Numbered from the stretch's first letter, positions 33,601 to 49,176 are shown. The stretch is DNA of 64,000 nucleotides from Hippopus hippopus (GCA_946811185.2 OX328101.1:24722122-24786121), one strand, 5' to 3'. Made by a program: numbers and translations. Notes: generated by a model from the letters alone, not told the origin.

Positions 33601-36205
33601 AATCATATGGTGCGAACTTTTGTTTATTCGGCACGTTAAAAATTAAAAGCTGAGGTCGATACAGCATTGACAGTGATCGTGTATATTAACGCACAGGGCG
33701 ATTCGATAACTGTATGATCTAACCAGTACGTATCAGTTGTGTCAGGAACGGCAGTAACATTTAATAGTAAAAGACCTACTTCAGAATTGTAATTACTTAC
33801 TGATCTACATCTATTTCAAAGCATTCAACATTTAAACTTACGGTCTGAGGGAACATACTAATAAACCATACTTCATACAGGCAGAGGGTATAAAGGACTG
33901 AAGGAAGATAAATCTAAGGTTTTGGAGGAAAAGAGAAAAACCCTGCGGCCTGTGAACTTGAGGAAACCAATAAGAAGAGGTAAGCTATGATATCTGGTAA
34001 GTGACAGAGCGAGGGAGAGAGAGAGAGAGAGAGTCCCAGACAGAGATCAAGACAGAGAGCCAGACAGATAGAGCCTGAGAGAGGCAGAGATAGAGTCTGA
34101 GAGAGGCAGAGAGATAGAGCCAGAGAGAGGCACAGAGAGAGAAAGATTGAGCCAGAGAGAGGCAGAGGGAGGCTGAGAAAGACAAAGCAGAAGCAAGAGA
34201 GAGGAAGAGGAGAGACAGATGCCGAGAGAAAATGATAGAGAGGCAGAGAGTGAGAAAGAGAGACAGCGAGAGAGAGAGACAGAGAGAGGAAGGAAGGAGG
34301 GAGTGAGATCAAAAGAAAAAAGGAAGTCAGGAAAGGAGAAGAAATTTGTTAGACAGAATTAGAGAGAAACAGACAGACAAAAAGATAGAGAGATGGAGAC
34401 AGAGAGAAAGAAAACGTTAGAAAGAGACAGAGACAGAGAGACCGAGATAGTGAGAGATATGAAAGGAAAAAATGAGTGAATGAATGAGATATAAAGGGAA
34501 GGAAGAGAGAAAGAGAGACAGCTTCCGACAGAGAGATAGACAGAACGACAGACAGTTACAAAGTAAGGAAGAGAGTGAGACAGGGAAAGGGAGAGACAGC
34601 TAGAGAGAATGATACTAAGAGAGAGAGGCGCATAGAAAGGGCGAGAGGGAGAATGATAGAAAAAGGGAGTAAGAGAGAAAAAAAAGTGGGACAGAAAGAG
34701 CGATAGAGTAAAAGAGAGAGGAAAAACGGTTTTGGGATAAAACTTATTGTCAAAGAATAGAAAGGGCACATTTAAAACGCCAGAAAAACGAGAGTAAGGA
34801 AATAGCACCAGGGTTCAATGGTATTCGACATCGACTGATCGCTTAATTCCATAGACTTAGGTCAAGAGCTCTAGTATTGCGGAAACAGTTCACAAAGTGG
34901 GGAAAAATTAAACAGACCTAGTGCACAAGCTAATCAACTGAAGGTAAATCAAAAGTTTGGGCACAGTTGTAAATAGAGAGCTCACATCAGTAGAACTTAG
35001 AGAAAATATTGATCACGTACTGTGGATACAGGCACACGGCATAAGGTTGACATAACGGTAGAGACACATTGTCAGGGTTTGTGCGTACTTAAGAGTGCAA
35101 AGTCACAGTCAAAGAGTGCGGAGAAGGGAAAATGGGAACATCTCACTGAGTGAAAGATGACAGGCTGGAAGTAAAATCAGTTTTTTGGCCTGAGGATACA
35201 TCTCACTGACTAAGAGAAGGATCTCAATTCTTTAGAAGACAGGACACAGAATAAGGGAATATCCTATGGACAGAGGGCACATCTTACAAACCTTGAGTAC
35301 ATCAGACGGGCATGGGGTATAGTCTTTCAGAAAACGGGTAAATTTAAAGTTAGAACACAGTTCTCGGGCCTCAGGGCACAGTTACTCGCTGAGGGTACAT
35401 CTCACAGATTTAGGATATATCTCAGGGACTGAGGGTATGGGCAAACAGGGCATAGGATAGCATTCGAGTAAGATCAGTGGTTCAGTGCCTGAGGGTACAT
35501 CCAAATGACAATAGGTATGAGTTTAAAGTCTAAGAGGAAATGAAAAACACTGAGGGAACATTCCACGAACAGAGGCTACAATCTTAAAAACTCGGTGTAA
35601 TGGTTTCAGGTTTGAGTTAAAGACTATGGATATGATGGCACAGACTGTGGGTACAAGCTCAGGAATCCGGGCGATCACATTAATGTAGATATACAGTTTC
35701 GGTGCCTTATGCAAATTTCCAACAATCAAGGGTTCGATTTTAAAGGCATACATGTAAATCAAAAGAAACGGAGAAACCTTTCTCGAATTGGAGGTACATC
35801 TCATGGACTAAGCTTCATCGAACAGACTGGGGGTAAGAGCTAACGGCATTCAGTTCAAATCAAAATAAATACCAGATTCTGGGCATCCATTTCCATTTGA
35901 CCAACCAAGGGAACATTTTATGGAGAGAGGATAACATACGGTTGAATAATGGTAAATCATATTGGAAAGTACTTTTAGGGGGAATGGCTGATCTCATGGA
36001 CTGAGAGTACAGGGTAATCAACTGAAGGAAAAAGGACTTGGCTAAAACTCAAGCGTTTCTTGACTCCTCTCAGGGGCTAAGGGTACATCGCACGGACTGA
36101 GAGTACTAACTGACCGAGAGCTAGCTAAACGAACGTAAAGACAATGAAACTGACTAAACACCCACTATCTTGGACTGAAAGCATTTCAAACGTTTTAAAG
36201 GTATA

Positions 36206-37005
36206 GATATTTCGCGATTCAAATCATTTCCCTTTCTTTTATTAATCTGAATATCTTTCACACCATTTCCAAATCAACACTCTATTTCGGTTTAACTCCA
36301 AAGATGATTAAACAGCAATTCAGTCCATAGCGCACGGAATTTGAGAAAGGGTTTAGCTGGTTTGAATCCCCTGCTCGGCCATTCCTTTCCGAGAGTTGAT
36401 GATACTCATTGCGACAAGATTAATTTTTCTCTAACCTCTGAGCACCAGTTTTGACAGTACTTACGTGGAAAAGCAGTCGGTGGCTTGCGAAGAATATCGT
36501 GAAAAGTACTGGTTACTGAAACTCCGGGAAAGCATAGTTAAGTGTACTGGACGCCGTAATATAATCAAGTATTGTTGAAAACGGTGTTAAACACATACAG
36601 TCAATCAACCAATCAATCAATCAATCGTAAAAGACTAGTTCGGTATCTCAGTCGTTTACCTACAGGTCTAGAGACAAGGGGGTCACCAATCCCTAGCTCG
36701 GAAGATTATTTTCCCAAAGTTGATGATGGTAATTGCAATTCTTCTCTCTCACTGCTGTTCATTGTTTCAACGATGGTTACGTGGAAAAGAAGCCAGTGGC
36801 TAAAATATTAATTCTGATATTTACCCTCTGAACACTTTCTAACGCATGCCTATTAAAATCTAGCACGGTACAGATATTTCGCTTTTCCGTCATTATTCTT
36901 TACAAATTAACAATTTCTTCATCCACAATACAACCCTTCTTCTATAAAGTAAAAATGTCAAAAGCAAAGGCTCTCTGAAACTCACTCTCTCACAAACTCT
37001 CTGTC

Positions 37006-37057
<52 letters not shown>

Positions 37058-40000
37058 GTTCTTAAAATTCAGAGACTCTGTCAGTAACATTCCGGACGTA
37101 AAACTCTCGGGTCGATGGTTCGACTCCCTAGCTTAAGCTGTTACAATTTCTTTTTAAGATTTTTTATATGTTCAATGCGACAGGATTCATTCTTTTATTA
37201 TCGCCGATCAACGGTTCGACTTGTTCATGTGGGAAAGCAGACAGTGGTTTCAAAAAGACAATGTGCAAAGTACTGGTAAATGAAACTTCAATAAAGCATG
37301 GGTAGGTGCATTGACCGTCGGGATATTACGTAAGTAATGTTGAAGTCGGCGTTAAAACACCAAGAAAACAAACACATCTATCTCCACCAATATATCAGGA
37401 ATCGGCACTATCATCATCACTTTCAACTCAACCATCAAAATATCACCGTCATTATAATAATAATAATCATCATCATCATCAAAGCAATAATTATAAAGCA
37501 TTAAAAACTCCATAGCTTTGTGTCAACTTCTCGCAAACTCTAAAAGAGTTCAGGAAAAAAGACTTTCTCGATTCAAATCAGTTCCCTTTCTTTAATTAAT
37601 CTGAAAATCTTTCACAGCATTTCCAAATCGACACTTTATCTTCACGTGTGACTACTGAGATGATTGAACAGCCATTTCGTCGGTAGCGTACAGAAATTGA
37701 GACATGGGTTAGCTGGTTTGAATCCCCTGCTCGGCCATTTCTTTCCGAGGTTTGATGATACTCATTGCGACAGGATTAATTCTTCTCTAACCTCTCAAAC
37801 GCAATTTTCACAATAGTTATGTGGAAAGGCAGTCAGTGGCTTGGGGAGAATAGCGTGCAAAGGACTCCTGACTGAAACTTCAGAAAAGTATGGGTAGGTG
37901 CACTGGCAGCCGCGATATAACTGAAATATTGTTGAAAACGGTGTTAAACACATGCAATCAATCAATCAATCAAAACAGTTCCCCTTCTTTCATTTTCATC
38001 TGAAATATTTCACAGCATTTCCAAATCAACACTTTATCTTCACGTTTAACTCCAAAGATGATTAAACAGCAATTCGGTCCGTATTGCACGGAACTTGAGA
38101 CACGGGTTAGCTGGTTTGAATCCCCTGCTCGGCCAATCTTTTCTGAGGGTTGATGATACTCATTGCGACAGGAATTAATTTTTCTCTCACCTCTGAAAAG
38201 CAGTTTTGACAATACTTATGTGGAAAAGCAGACATTGACTAGGGAAGAATATCGTGCGAAGTACTGGTTACTAAACTCCAGAAAAGCATGGGTAAGTGTA
38301 CTGGCCGCCGTAATATAACTCAAATATCGTTGAAAACGGTGTTAAACACATGCAATCAATCAATCACTCAATCAATCAATCGTAAAAGACTAGTTTAGTA
38401 GCTCAGTCGATCACCTACAGGTCTAGAGACAAGGGGGTTGCCAATCCCTAGTTCGGAAGATTATTTTCCCAAAGTTGATGATAGTAATTGCAATTCTTCT
38501 CTCTCACTGCTGTTCATTGTTACAACGATGGTTATGTGGAAAAGAAGCCAATTGCTAAAATATTAACTCTGATATTTACCCTCTGAACACTTTTTAACAC
38601 ATGCCTATTAAAATCTAGCACGGTAAATATATTTCGCTTTTGCGTCATTATTCTTTACAAATTTAACAATTTCTTCATCCACAATGCAACCCTTCCACTA
38701 TAAAGTAAAAGTGTCGAAATCAAAAGCGCTTTCAAACTCACTCTCTCACATTCTCTCCGTCTCTGTCTCTCTCTCTCTGTCTCTCTGTCTCTCTGTCTCT
38801 CTCTATAAATCCAGAGGCTCCGTCAGTAACGTTCAGGACGAAAAAGTTTCGGGTCGATGGTTCGACTCCCTACCTAAAGCTGATACAATTTCTTTTTAAG
38901 ATTTTTTATATGTTCAATGCGACGGGATTCATTCTTTTCTTATCGCCGATCTTCGATTCGACTTGTTTATGTGGGAAAGCAGACAGTGGTTTAAAAAAGA
39001 CCATGTGGAAAGTACTGGTAAAAGAAACTTCAATAAAGCATGGGTAGGTGCATTGACCGCCGGGATATTACGAAAGTAATGATGAAGTTGGCGTTTAAAC
39101 ACCTAGAAAACAAACACCCATCGAAACCAATAAATCCGGTATCAGCACTACCACCATCACTACCAACTCAACCATCAAAACTACCACCACTATCATGACA
39201 ATCATCATCGTCATCATCAAAGCAATGATTAAAAAGCATTATAAACTCCATAGCTTTGTGTTAAGTTCTCGCAAACTCTAAAAGAGTTCAGGAAAAAAAA
39301 CTTTCTCGATTCAAATCAGTTCCCTTTCTTTGATTAATCTAAAAATCTTTCACAGCATTTCCAAATCGACACTTTATCTTCACGTTTGACTACAGAAATG
39401 ATTGAACAGCAATTCGGTCGGTAGCCGCTCAGAACTTCAGACATGGGTTAGCTGGTTTGAATCCCCTGCTCGGCCATTTCTTTCCGAGGTTTGATGATAC
39501 TTATTGCGACAGGATTAGTTCTTCTCTAACCTGTCAAAAGCGATTTTGACAATAGTTATGTGCAAAGGCTGTCAGTGGCTTGGGGAGAATAGCGTGCAAA
39601 GGACTGGTTACTGAAACTTCAGAAAAGTATGGGTAGGTGCACTGGACGCCGCGATATAACTGAAATATTGTTGAAAACGGTTTTAAACACATACAATTAA
39701 TCAATCGTTAATGACGATTTCGGTAGCTAAGTCGTTTTTGAGACAAGGGGGTCGCCAATCCCCAGCTCGGAAAATTACTTTCCCAGGTTTGAGGATAGTC
39801 ATTGCGGAAGGATTCATTCTTCTCTCTTAAAGCTGGTCATTGTTCCGACGATGGTTATGTGGAAAAGAAGCCAGTGGCTAGAGTATAAACGACAGGTTTA
39901 AGAACCCCAGGAATGTATGGAGAGACACACTGACCGCCTTGATATAACTGACATAATATTCAATACGGTGTGAAACACCATACACACATACAATATCGCA

Positions 40001-40476
40001 AATGGTCATGCGTTATCATTTGATATTAAACAAGTTGCATTTAATCATATGGTGCGAACTTTTGTTTATTCGGCACGTTAAAAATTAAAAGCTGAGGTCG
40101 ATACAGCATTGAGAGTGATCGTGTATACTAACGTACAGGGCGATTCGATAACTGTATGATCTAACCAGTACGTATCAGTTGTGTCAGGAACGGCAGTAAA
40201 ATTTAATAGTAAAAGACCTATTTCAGAATTGTAATTACTTAATGATCTACATCTATTTCAAAGCATTCAACATTCAAACTTACGGTCTGAGGGAACAGAC
40301 TAATAAACCATACTTCATACAGGCAGAGGGTATAAAGAACTGAAGGAAGTTAAATCTAAAGTTTTGGAGGAAAAGAGAAAAACCCTGCGGCCTGTGAACT
40401 TGAGGAAACCAATAAGAAGAGGTAAGCTATGATATCTGGTAAGTGACAGAGCGAGGGGGAGAGAGAGAGAGAGAGA

Positions 40477-40539
<63 letters not shown>

Positions 40540-42711
40540 CCAGACAGAGATCAAGACAGAGAGCCAGACAGATAGAGCCTGAGAGGCAGAGATAGAGTCT
40601 GAGAGAGGCAGACAGACAGAGCCAGAGAGAGGCACAGAGAGAGAAAGATTGAGCCAGAGAGAGGCAGAGGGAGGCTGAGAAAGACAAAGCAGAAGCAAGA
40701 GAGAGGGAGAGGAGAGACAGATGCCGAGAGAAAAAGATAGAGAGGCACAGAGTGAGAGAGAGAGACAGCGAGAGAGAGAGAGACAGAGAGAGGAAGGAAG
40801 GAGGGAGTGAGATCAAAAGAAAAAAGGAAGTCAGGAAAGGAGAAGAAATTGGTTAGACAGAATTAGAGAGAAACAGACAGACAAAAAGATAGAGAGATGG
40901 AGACAGAGAGAAAGAAAACGTTAGAAAGAGACAGAGACAGAGAGACCGAGATAGTGAGAGATATGAAAGGAAAAAATGAGTGAATGAATGAGATATAAAG
41001 GGAAGGAAGAGAGAAAGAGAGACAGCTTCAGACAGAGGGATAGACAGAACGACAGACAGTTACAAAGTAAGGAAGAGAGTGAGACAGGGAAAGGGAGAGA
41101 CAGCTAGAGAGAATGATACTAAGAGAGAAAGGCGCATAGAAAGGGCGAGAGGGAGAATGATAGAAAAAGGGAGTAAGAGAGAAAAAAAAAAGTGGGACAG
41201 AAAGAGCGATAGAGTAAAAGAGAGAGGGCAAACGGTTTTGGGATAAAACTTATTGTCAAAGAATTGAAAGGGCACATTTAAAACGCCAGAAAAACGAGAG
41301 TAAGGAAATAGCACCAGGGTTCAATGGTATTCGACATCGACTGATCGCTTAATTCCATAGACTTAGGTCAAGAGCTCTAGTATTGCGGAAACAGTTCACA
41401 AAGTGGGGAAAAATTGAACAGACCTAGTGCACAAGCTAATCAACTGAAGGTAAATCAAAAGTTTGGGCACAGTTGTAAATAGAGAGGTCACATCAGTAGA
41501 ACTTAAAGGAAATATTGATCACGTACTGTGGATACAGGCACACGGCATAAGGTTGACATAACGGTAGAGACACATTGTCAGGGTTTGTGCGTACTTAAGA
41601 GTGCAAAGTCACAGTCAAAGAGTGCAGAGAAGGGAAAATGGGAATATCTCATTGAGTGAAAGATGACAGGCTGGAAGTAAAATCAGTTTTTTGGCCTGAG
41701 GATACATCTCACTGACTAAGAGAAGGATCTCAATTCTTTAGAAGACAGGACACAGAATGTGGGAATATCCTATGGACAGAGGGCACATCTTACAAACCTT
41801 GAGTACATCACACGGGCATGGGGTATAGTCTTTCAGAAAACGGGTAAATTTAAAGTTAGAACACAGTTCTCGGGCCTCAGAGCACAGTTACTCGCTGAGG
41901 GTACATCTCACAGATTTAGGATATATCTCAGGGACTGAGGGTATGGGCAAACAGGGCATAGGATAGCATTCGAGTAAGATCAGTGGTTCAGTGCCTGAGG
42001 GTACATCCAAATGACTATAGGTACGAGTTTAAAGTCTAAGAGGAAATGAAAAACACTGAGGGAACATTCCACGAACAGAGGCTACAATCTTAAAAACTCG
42101 GTGTAATGGTTTCAGGTTTGAGTTAAAGGCTATGGATATGATGGCACAGACTGTGGGTACAAGCTCAGGAATCCGGGCGATCACATTAATGTAGATATAC
42201 AGTTTCGGTGCCTTATGCAAATTTCCAACAATCAAGGGTTCGATTTTAAAGACATACATGTAAATCAAAAGAAACGGAGAAACCTTTCTCGAATTGGAGG
42301 TACATCTCATGGACTAAGCTTCATCGAACAGACTGGGGATAAGAGCTAACGGCATTCAGTTCAAATCAAAGTAAATACCAGATTCTGGGCATCCATTTCC
42401 ATTTGACCAACCAAGGGAACATTTTATGGAGAGAGGATAACATATGGTTGAATAATGGTAAATCATATTGGAAAGTACTTTTAGGGGGAATGGCTGATCT
42501 CATGGACTGAGAGTACAGGGTAATCAACTGAAGGAAAAAGGACTTGGCTAAATCTCAAGCGTTTGTTGACTCCTCTCAGGGGCTAAGGGTACATCGCACG
42601 GACTGAGGGTACTAACTGACCGAGAGCTAGCTAAACGAACGTAAAGACAATGAAACTGACTAAACACCCACTATCTTGGACTGAAAGCATTTCAAACGTT
42701 TTAAAGGTATA
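36206..42711 (+). repeat. Array unit 6 (6,506 bp)
   Basis: SINE block 36206-39993, linker 39994-40444, GA block 40445-41228, minisatellite block 41229-42711. It is the first unit of the young subgroup (6-10), marked by ggtatctcag instead of ggtagctcag in module B and aagcatagttaag in module A. It has the longest (GA)n tract in the array. Confidence 0.93.
40457..40538 (+). repeat. Longest (GA)n tract of the array
   Basis: About 80 bp of GA dinucleotides interrupted by one GTGA. Other units have roughly 15 to 70 bp at the same place. Confidence 0.9.
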
Positions 42712-43505
42712 GATATTTCGCGATTCAAATCAGTTCCCTTTCTTTTATTAATCTGAATATCTTTCACACCATTTCCAAATCAACACTCTATTTCGGTTTA
42801 ACTCCAAAGATGATTAAACAGCAATTCAGTCCATAGCGCACGGAATTTGAGAAAGGGTTTAGCTGGTTTGAATCCCCTGCTCGGCCATTCCTTTCCGAGA
42901 GTTGATGATACTCATTGCGACAAGATTAATTTTTCTCTAACCTCTGAGCACCAGTTTTGACAGTACTTACGTGGAAAAGCAGTCGGTGGCTTGCGAAGAA
43001 TATCGTGAAAAGTACTGGTTACTGACACTCCAGGAAAGCATAGTTAAGTGTACTGGACGCCGTAATATAATCAAGTATTGTTGAAAACGGTGTTAAACAC
43101 ATACAGTCAATCAACCAATCAATCAATCAATCGTAAAAGACTAGTTCGGTATCTCAGTCGTTTACCTACAGGTCTAGAGACAAGGGGGTCACCAATCCCT
43201 AGCTCGGAAGATTATTTTCCCAAAGTTGATGATGGTAATTGCAATTCTTCTCTCTCACTGCTGTTCATTGTTTCAACGATGGTTACGTGGAAAAGAAGCC
43301 AGTGGCTAAAATATTAATTCTGATATTTACCCTCTGAACACTTTCTAACGCATGCCTATTAAAATCTAGCACGGTACAGATATTTCGCTTTTCCGTCATT
43401 ATTCTTTACAAATTAACAATTTCTTCATCCACAATACAACCCTTCTTCTATAAAGTAAAAATGTCAAAAGCAAAGGCTCTCTGAAACTCACTCTCTCACA
43501 AACTC

Positions 43506-43551
<46 letters not shown>

Positions 43552-46500
43552 GTTCTTAAAATTCAGAGACTCTGTCAGTAACATTCCGGACGTAAAACTC
43601 TCGGGTCGATGGTTCGACTCCCTAGCTTAAGCTGTTACAATTTCTTTTTAAGATTTTTTATATGTTCAATGCGACAGGATTCATTCTTTTATTATCGCCG
43701 ATCAACGGTTCGACTTGTTCATGTGGGAAAGCAGACAGTGGTTTCAAAAAGACAATGTGCAAAGTACTGGTAAATGAAACTTCAATAAAGCATGGGTAGG
43801 TGCATTGACCGTCGGGATATTACGTAAGTAATGTTGAAGTCGGCGTTAAAACACCAAGAAAACAAACACATCTATCTCCACCAATATATCAGGAATCGGC
43901 ACTATCATCATCACTTTCAACTCAACCATCAAAATATCACCGTCATTATAATAATAATAATCATCATCATCATCAAAGCAATAATTATAAAGCATTAAAA
44001 ACTCCATAGCTTTGTGTCAACTTCTCGCAAACTCTAAAAGAGTTCAGGAAAAAAGACTTTCTCGATTCAAATCAGTTCCCTTTCTTTAATTAATCTGAAA
44101 ATCTTTCACAGCATTTCCAAATCGACACTTTATCTTCACGTGTGACTACTGAGATGATTGAACAGCCATTTCGTCGGTAGCGTACAGAAATTGAGACATG
44201 GGTTAGCTGGTTTGAATCCCCTGCTCGGCCATTTCTTTCCGAGGTTTGATGATACTCATTGCGACAGGATTAATTCTTCTCTAACCTCTCAAACGCAATT
44301 TTCACAATAGTTATGTGGAAAGGCAGTCAGTGGCTTGGGGAGAATAGCGTGCAAAGGACTCCTGACTGAAACTTCAGAAAAGTATGGGTAGGTGCACTGG
44401 CAGCCGCGATATAACTGAAATATTGTTGAAAACGGTGTTAAACACATGCAATCAATCAATCAATCAAAACAGTTCCCCTTCTTTCATTTTCATCTGAAAT
44501 ATTTCACAGCATTTCCAAATCAACACTTTATCTTCACGTTTAACTCCAAAGATGATTAAACAGCAATTCGGTCCGTATTGCACGGAACTTGAGACACGGG
44601 TTAGCTGGTTTGAATCCCCTGCTCGGCCAATCTTTTCTGAGGGTTGATGATACTCATTGCGACAGGGATTAATTTTTCTCTCACCTCTGAAAAGCAGTTT
44701 TGACAATACTTATGTGGAAAAGCAGACATTGACTAGGGAAGAATATCGTGCGAAGTACTGGTTACTAAACTCCAGAAAAGCATGGGTAAGTGTACTGGCC
44801 GCCGTAATATAACTCAAATATCGTTGAAAACGGTGTTAAACACATGCAATCAATCAATCACTCAATCAATCAATCGTAAAAGACTAGTTTAGTAGCTCAG
44901 TCGATCACCTACAGGTCTAGAGACAAGGGGGTTGCCAATCCCTAGTTCGGAAGATTATTTTCCCAAAGTTGATGATAGTAATTGCAATTCTTCTCTCTCA
45001 CTGCTGTTCATTGTTACAACGATGGTTATGTGGAAAAGAAGCCAATTGCTAAAATATTAACTCTGATATTTACCCTCTGAACACTTTTTAACACATGCCT
45101 ATTAAAATCTAGCACGGTAAATATATTTCGCTTTTGCGTCATTATTCTTTACAAATTTAACAATTTCTTCATCCACAATGCAACCCTTCCACTATAAAGT
45201 AAAAGTGTCGAAATCAAAAGCGCTTTCAAACTCACTCTCTCACATTCTCTCCGTCTCTGTCTCTCTCTCTCTGTCTCTCTGTCTCTCTCTATAAATCCAG
45301 AGGCTCCGTCAGTAACGTTCAGGACGAAAAAGTTTCGGGTCGATGGTTCGACTCCCTACCTAAAGCTGATACAATTTCTTTTTAAGATTTTTTATATGTT
45401 CAATGCGACGGGATTCATTCTTTTCTTATCGCCGATCTTCGATTCGACTTGTTTATGTGGGAAAGCAGACAGTGGTTTAAAAAAGACCATGTGGAAAGTA
45501 CTGGTAAAAGAAACTTCAATAAAGCATGGGTAGGTGCATTGACCGCCGGGATATTACGAAAGTAATGATGAAGTTGGCGTTTAAACACCTAGAAAACAAA
45601 CACCCATCGAAACCAATAAATCCGGTATCAGCACTACCACCATCACTACCAACTCAACCATCAAAACTACCACCACTATCATGACAATCATCATCGTCAT
45701 CATCAAAGCAATGATTAAAAAGCATTATAAACTCCATAGCTTTGTGTTAAGTTCTCGCAAACTCTAAAAGAGTTCAGGAAAAAAAACTTTCTCGATTCAA
45801 ATCAGTTCCCTTTCTTTGATTAATCTAAAAATCTTTCACAGCATTTCCAAATCGACACTTTATCTTCACGTTTGACTACAGAAATGATTGAACAGCAATT
45901 CGGTCGGTAGCCGCTCAGAACTTCAGACATGGGTTAGCTGGTTTGAATCCCCTGCTCGGCCATTTCTTTCCGAGGTTTGATGATACTTATTGCGACAGGA
46001 TTAGTTCTTCTCTAACCTGTCAAAAGCGATTTTGACAATAGTTATGTGCAAAGGCTGTCAGTGGCTTGGGGAGAATAGCGTGCAAAGGACTGGTTACTGA
46101 AACTTCAGAAAAGTATGGGTAGGTGCACTGGACGCCGCGATATAACTGAAATATTGTTGAAAACGGTTTTAAACACATACAATTAATCAATCGTTAATGA
46201 CGATTTCGGTAGCTAAGTCGTTTTTGAGACAAGGGGGTCGCCAATCCCCAGCTCGGAAAATTACTTTCCCAGGTTTGAGGATAGTCATTGCGGAAGGATT
46301 CATTCTTCTCTCTTAAAGCTGGTCATTGTTCCGACGATGGTTATGTGGAAAAGAAGCCAGTGGCTAGAGTATAAACGACAGGTTTAAGAACCCCAGGAAT
46401 GTATGGTGAGACACACTGACCGCCTTGATATAACTGACATAATATTCAATACGGTGTGAAACACCATACACACATACAATATCGCAAATGGTCATGCGTT

Positions 46501-46964
46501 ATCATTTGATATTAAACAAGTTGCATTTAATCATATGGTGCGAACTTTTGTTTATTCGGCACGTTAAAAATTAAAAGCTGAGGTCGATACAGCATTGAGA
46601 GTGATCGTGTATACTAACGTACAGGGCGATTCGATAACTGTATGATCTAACCAGTACGTATCAGTTGTGTCAGGAACGGCAGTAAAATTTAATAGTAAAA
46701 GACCTATTTCAGAATTGTAATTACTTAATGATCTACATCTATTTCAAAGCATTCAACATTCAAACTTACGGTCTGAGGGAACAGACTAATAAACCATACT
46801 TCATACAGGCAGAGGGTATAAAGAACTGAAGGAAGTTAAATCTAAAGTTTTGGAGGAAAAGAGAAAAACCCTGCGGCCTGTGAACTTGAGGAAACCAATA
46901 AGAAGAGGTAAGCTATGATATCTGGTAAGTGACAGAGCGAGGGGGAGAGAGAGAGAGAGAGAGA

Positions 46965-47007
<43 letters not shown>

Positions 47008-49176
47008 CCAGACAGAGATCAAGACAGAGAGCCAGACAGATAGAGCCTGAGAGGCAGAGATAGAGTCTGAGAGAGGCAGACAGACAGAGCCAGAGAGAGG
47101 CACAGAGAGAAAGATTGAGCCAGAGAGAGGCAGAGGGAGGCTGAGAAAGACAAAGCAGAAGCAAGAGAGAGGGAGAGGAGAGACAGATGCCGAGAGAAAA
47201 AGATAGAGAGGCACAGAGTGAGAGAGAGAGACAGCGAGAGAGAGAGAGACAGAGAGAGGAAGGAAGGAGGGAGTGAGATCAAAAGAAAAAAGGAAGTCAG
47301 GAAAGGAGAAGAAATTGGTTAGACAGAATTAGAGAGAAACAGACAGACAAAAAGATAGAGAGATGGAGACAGAGAGAAAGAAAACGTTAGAAAGAGACAG
47401 AGACAGAGAGACCGAGATAGTGAGAGATATGAAAGGAAAAAATGAGTGAATGAATGAGATATAAAGGGAAGGAAGAGAGAAAGAGAGACAGCTTCAGACA
47501 GAGGGATAGACAGAACGACAGACAGTTACAAAGTAAGGAAGAGAGTGAGACAGGGAAAGGGAGAGACAGCTAGAGAGAATGATACTAAGAGAGAAAGGCG
47601 CATAGAAAGGGCGAGAGGGAGAATGATAGAAAAAGGGAGTAAGAGAGAAAAAAAAAGTGGGACAGAAAGAGCGATAGAGTAAAAGAGAGAGGGCAAACGG
47701 TTTTGGGATAAAACTTATTGTCAAAGAATTGAAAGGGCACATTTAAAACGCCAGAAAAACGAGAGTAAGGAAATAGCACCAGGGTTCAATGGTATTCGAC
47801 ATCGACTGATCGCTTAATTCCATAGACTTAGGTCAAGAGCTCTAGTATTGCGGAAACAGTTCACAAAGTGGGGAAAAATTGAACAGACCTAGTGCACAAG
47901 CTAATCAACTGAAGGTAAATCAAAAGTTTGGGCACAGTTGTAAATAGAGAGGTCACATCAGTAGAACTTAAAGGAAATATTGATCACGTACTGTGGATAC
48001 AGGCACACGGCATAAGGTTGACATAACGGTAGAGACACATTGTCAGGGTTTGTGCGTACTTAAGAGTGCAAAGTCACAGTCAAAGAGTGCGGAGAAGGGA
48101 AAATGGGAATATCTCATTGAGTGAAAGATGACAGGCTGGAAGTAAAATCAGTTTTTTGGCCTGAGGATACATCTCACTGACTAAGAGAAGGATCTCAATT
48201 CTTTAGAAGACAGGACACAGAATGTGGGAATATCCTATGGACAGAGGGCACATCTTACAAACCTTGAGTACATCACACGGGCATGGGGTATAGTCTTTCA
48301 GAAAACGGGTAAATTTAAAGTTAGAACACAGTTCTCGGGCCTCAGAGCACAGTTACTCGCTGAGGGTACATCTCACAGATTTAGGATATATCTCAGGGAC
48401 TGAGGGTATGGGCAAACAGGGCATAGGATAGCATTCGAGTAAGATCAGTGGTTCAGTGCCTGAGGGTACATCCAAATGACTATAGGTACGAGTTTAAAGT
48501 CTAAGAGGAAATGAAAAACACTGAGGGAACATTCCACGAACAGAGGCTACAATCTTAAAAACTCGGTGTAATGGTTTCAGGTTTGAGTTAAAGGCTATGG
48601 ATATGATGGCACAGACTGTGGGTACAAGCTCAGGAATCCGGGCGATCACATTAATGTAGATATACAGTTTCGGTGCCTTATGCAAATTTCCAACAATCAA
48701 GGGTTCGATTTTAAAGACATACATGTAAATCAAAAGAAACGGAGAAACCTTTCTCGAATTGGAGGTACATCTCATGGACTAAGCTTCATCGAACAGACTG
48801 GGGATAAGAGCTAACGGCATTCAGTTCAAATCAAAGTAAATACCAGATTCTGGGCATCCATTTCCATTTGACCAACCAAGGGAACATTTTATGGAGAGAG
48901 GATAACATATGGTTGAATAATGGTAAATCATATTGGAAAGTACTTTTAGGGGGAATGGCTGATCTCATGGACTGAGAGTACAGGGTAATCAACTGAAGGA
49001 AAAAGGACTTGGCTAAATCTCAAGCGTTTGTTGACTCCTCTCAGGGGCTAAGGGTACATCGCACGGACTGAGGGTACTAACTGACCGAGAGCTAGCTAAA
49101 CGAACGTAAAGACAATGAAACTGACTAAACACCCACTATCTTGGACTGAAAGCATTTCAAACGTTTTAAAGGTATA
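42712..49176 (+). repeat. Array unit 7 (6,465 bp)
   Basis: SINE block 42712-46479, linker 46480-46930, GA block 46931-47693, minisatellite block 47694-49176. It shares catcacacggg with unit 6 only and gactgacactcc-type module A (tactgacactcc) with units 8 and 10. Confidence 0.93.

Larger units (their letters stand above)
29139..36205 (+). repeat. Array unit 5 (7,067 bp, carries a transposon)
   Basis: SINE block 29139-33551, linker 33552-34001, GA block 34002-34722, minisatellite block 34723-36205. The extra length is the insertion at 29886-30509, located in the spacer between modules B and C. Without it the unit has normal length. Confidence 0.93.

Noticed and set aside
36572..36811. 79-codon plus-strand ORF in units 6-10
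   Set aside because: It spans a SINE tail and a SINE head (poly-AATC reads as SQSTNQSIN) and is opened by one A-box mutation.
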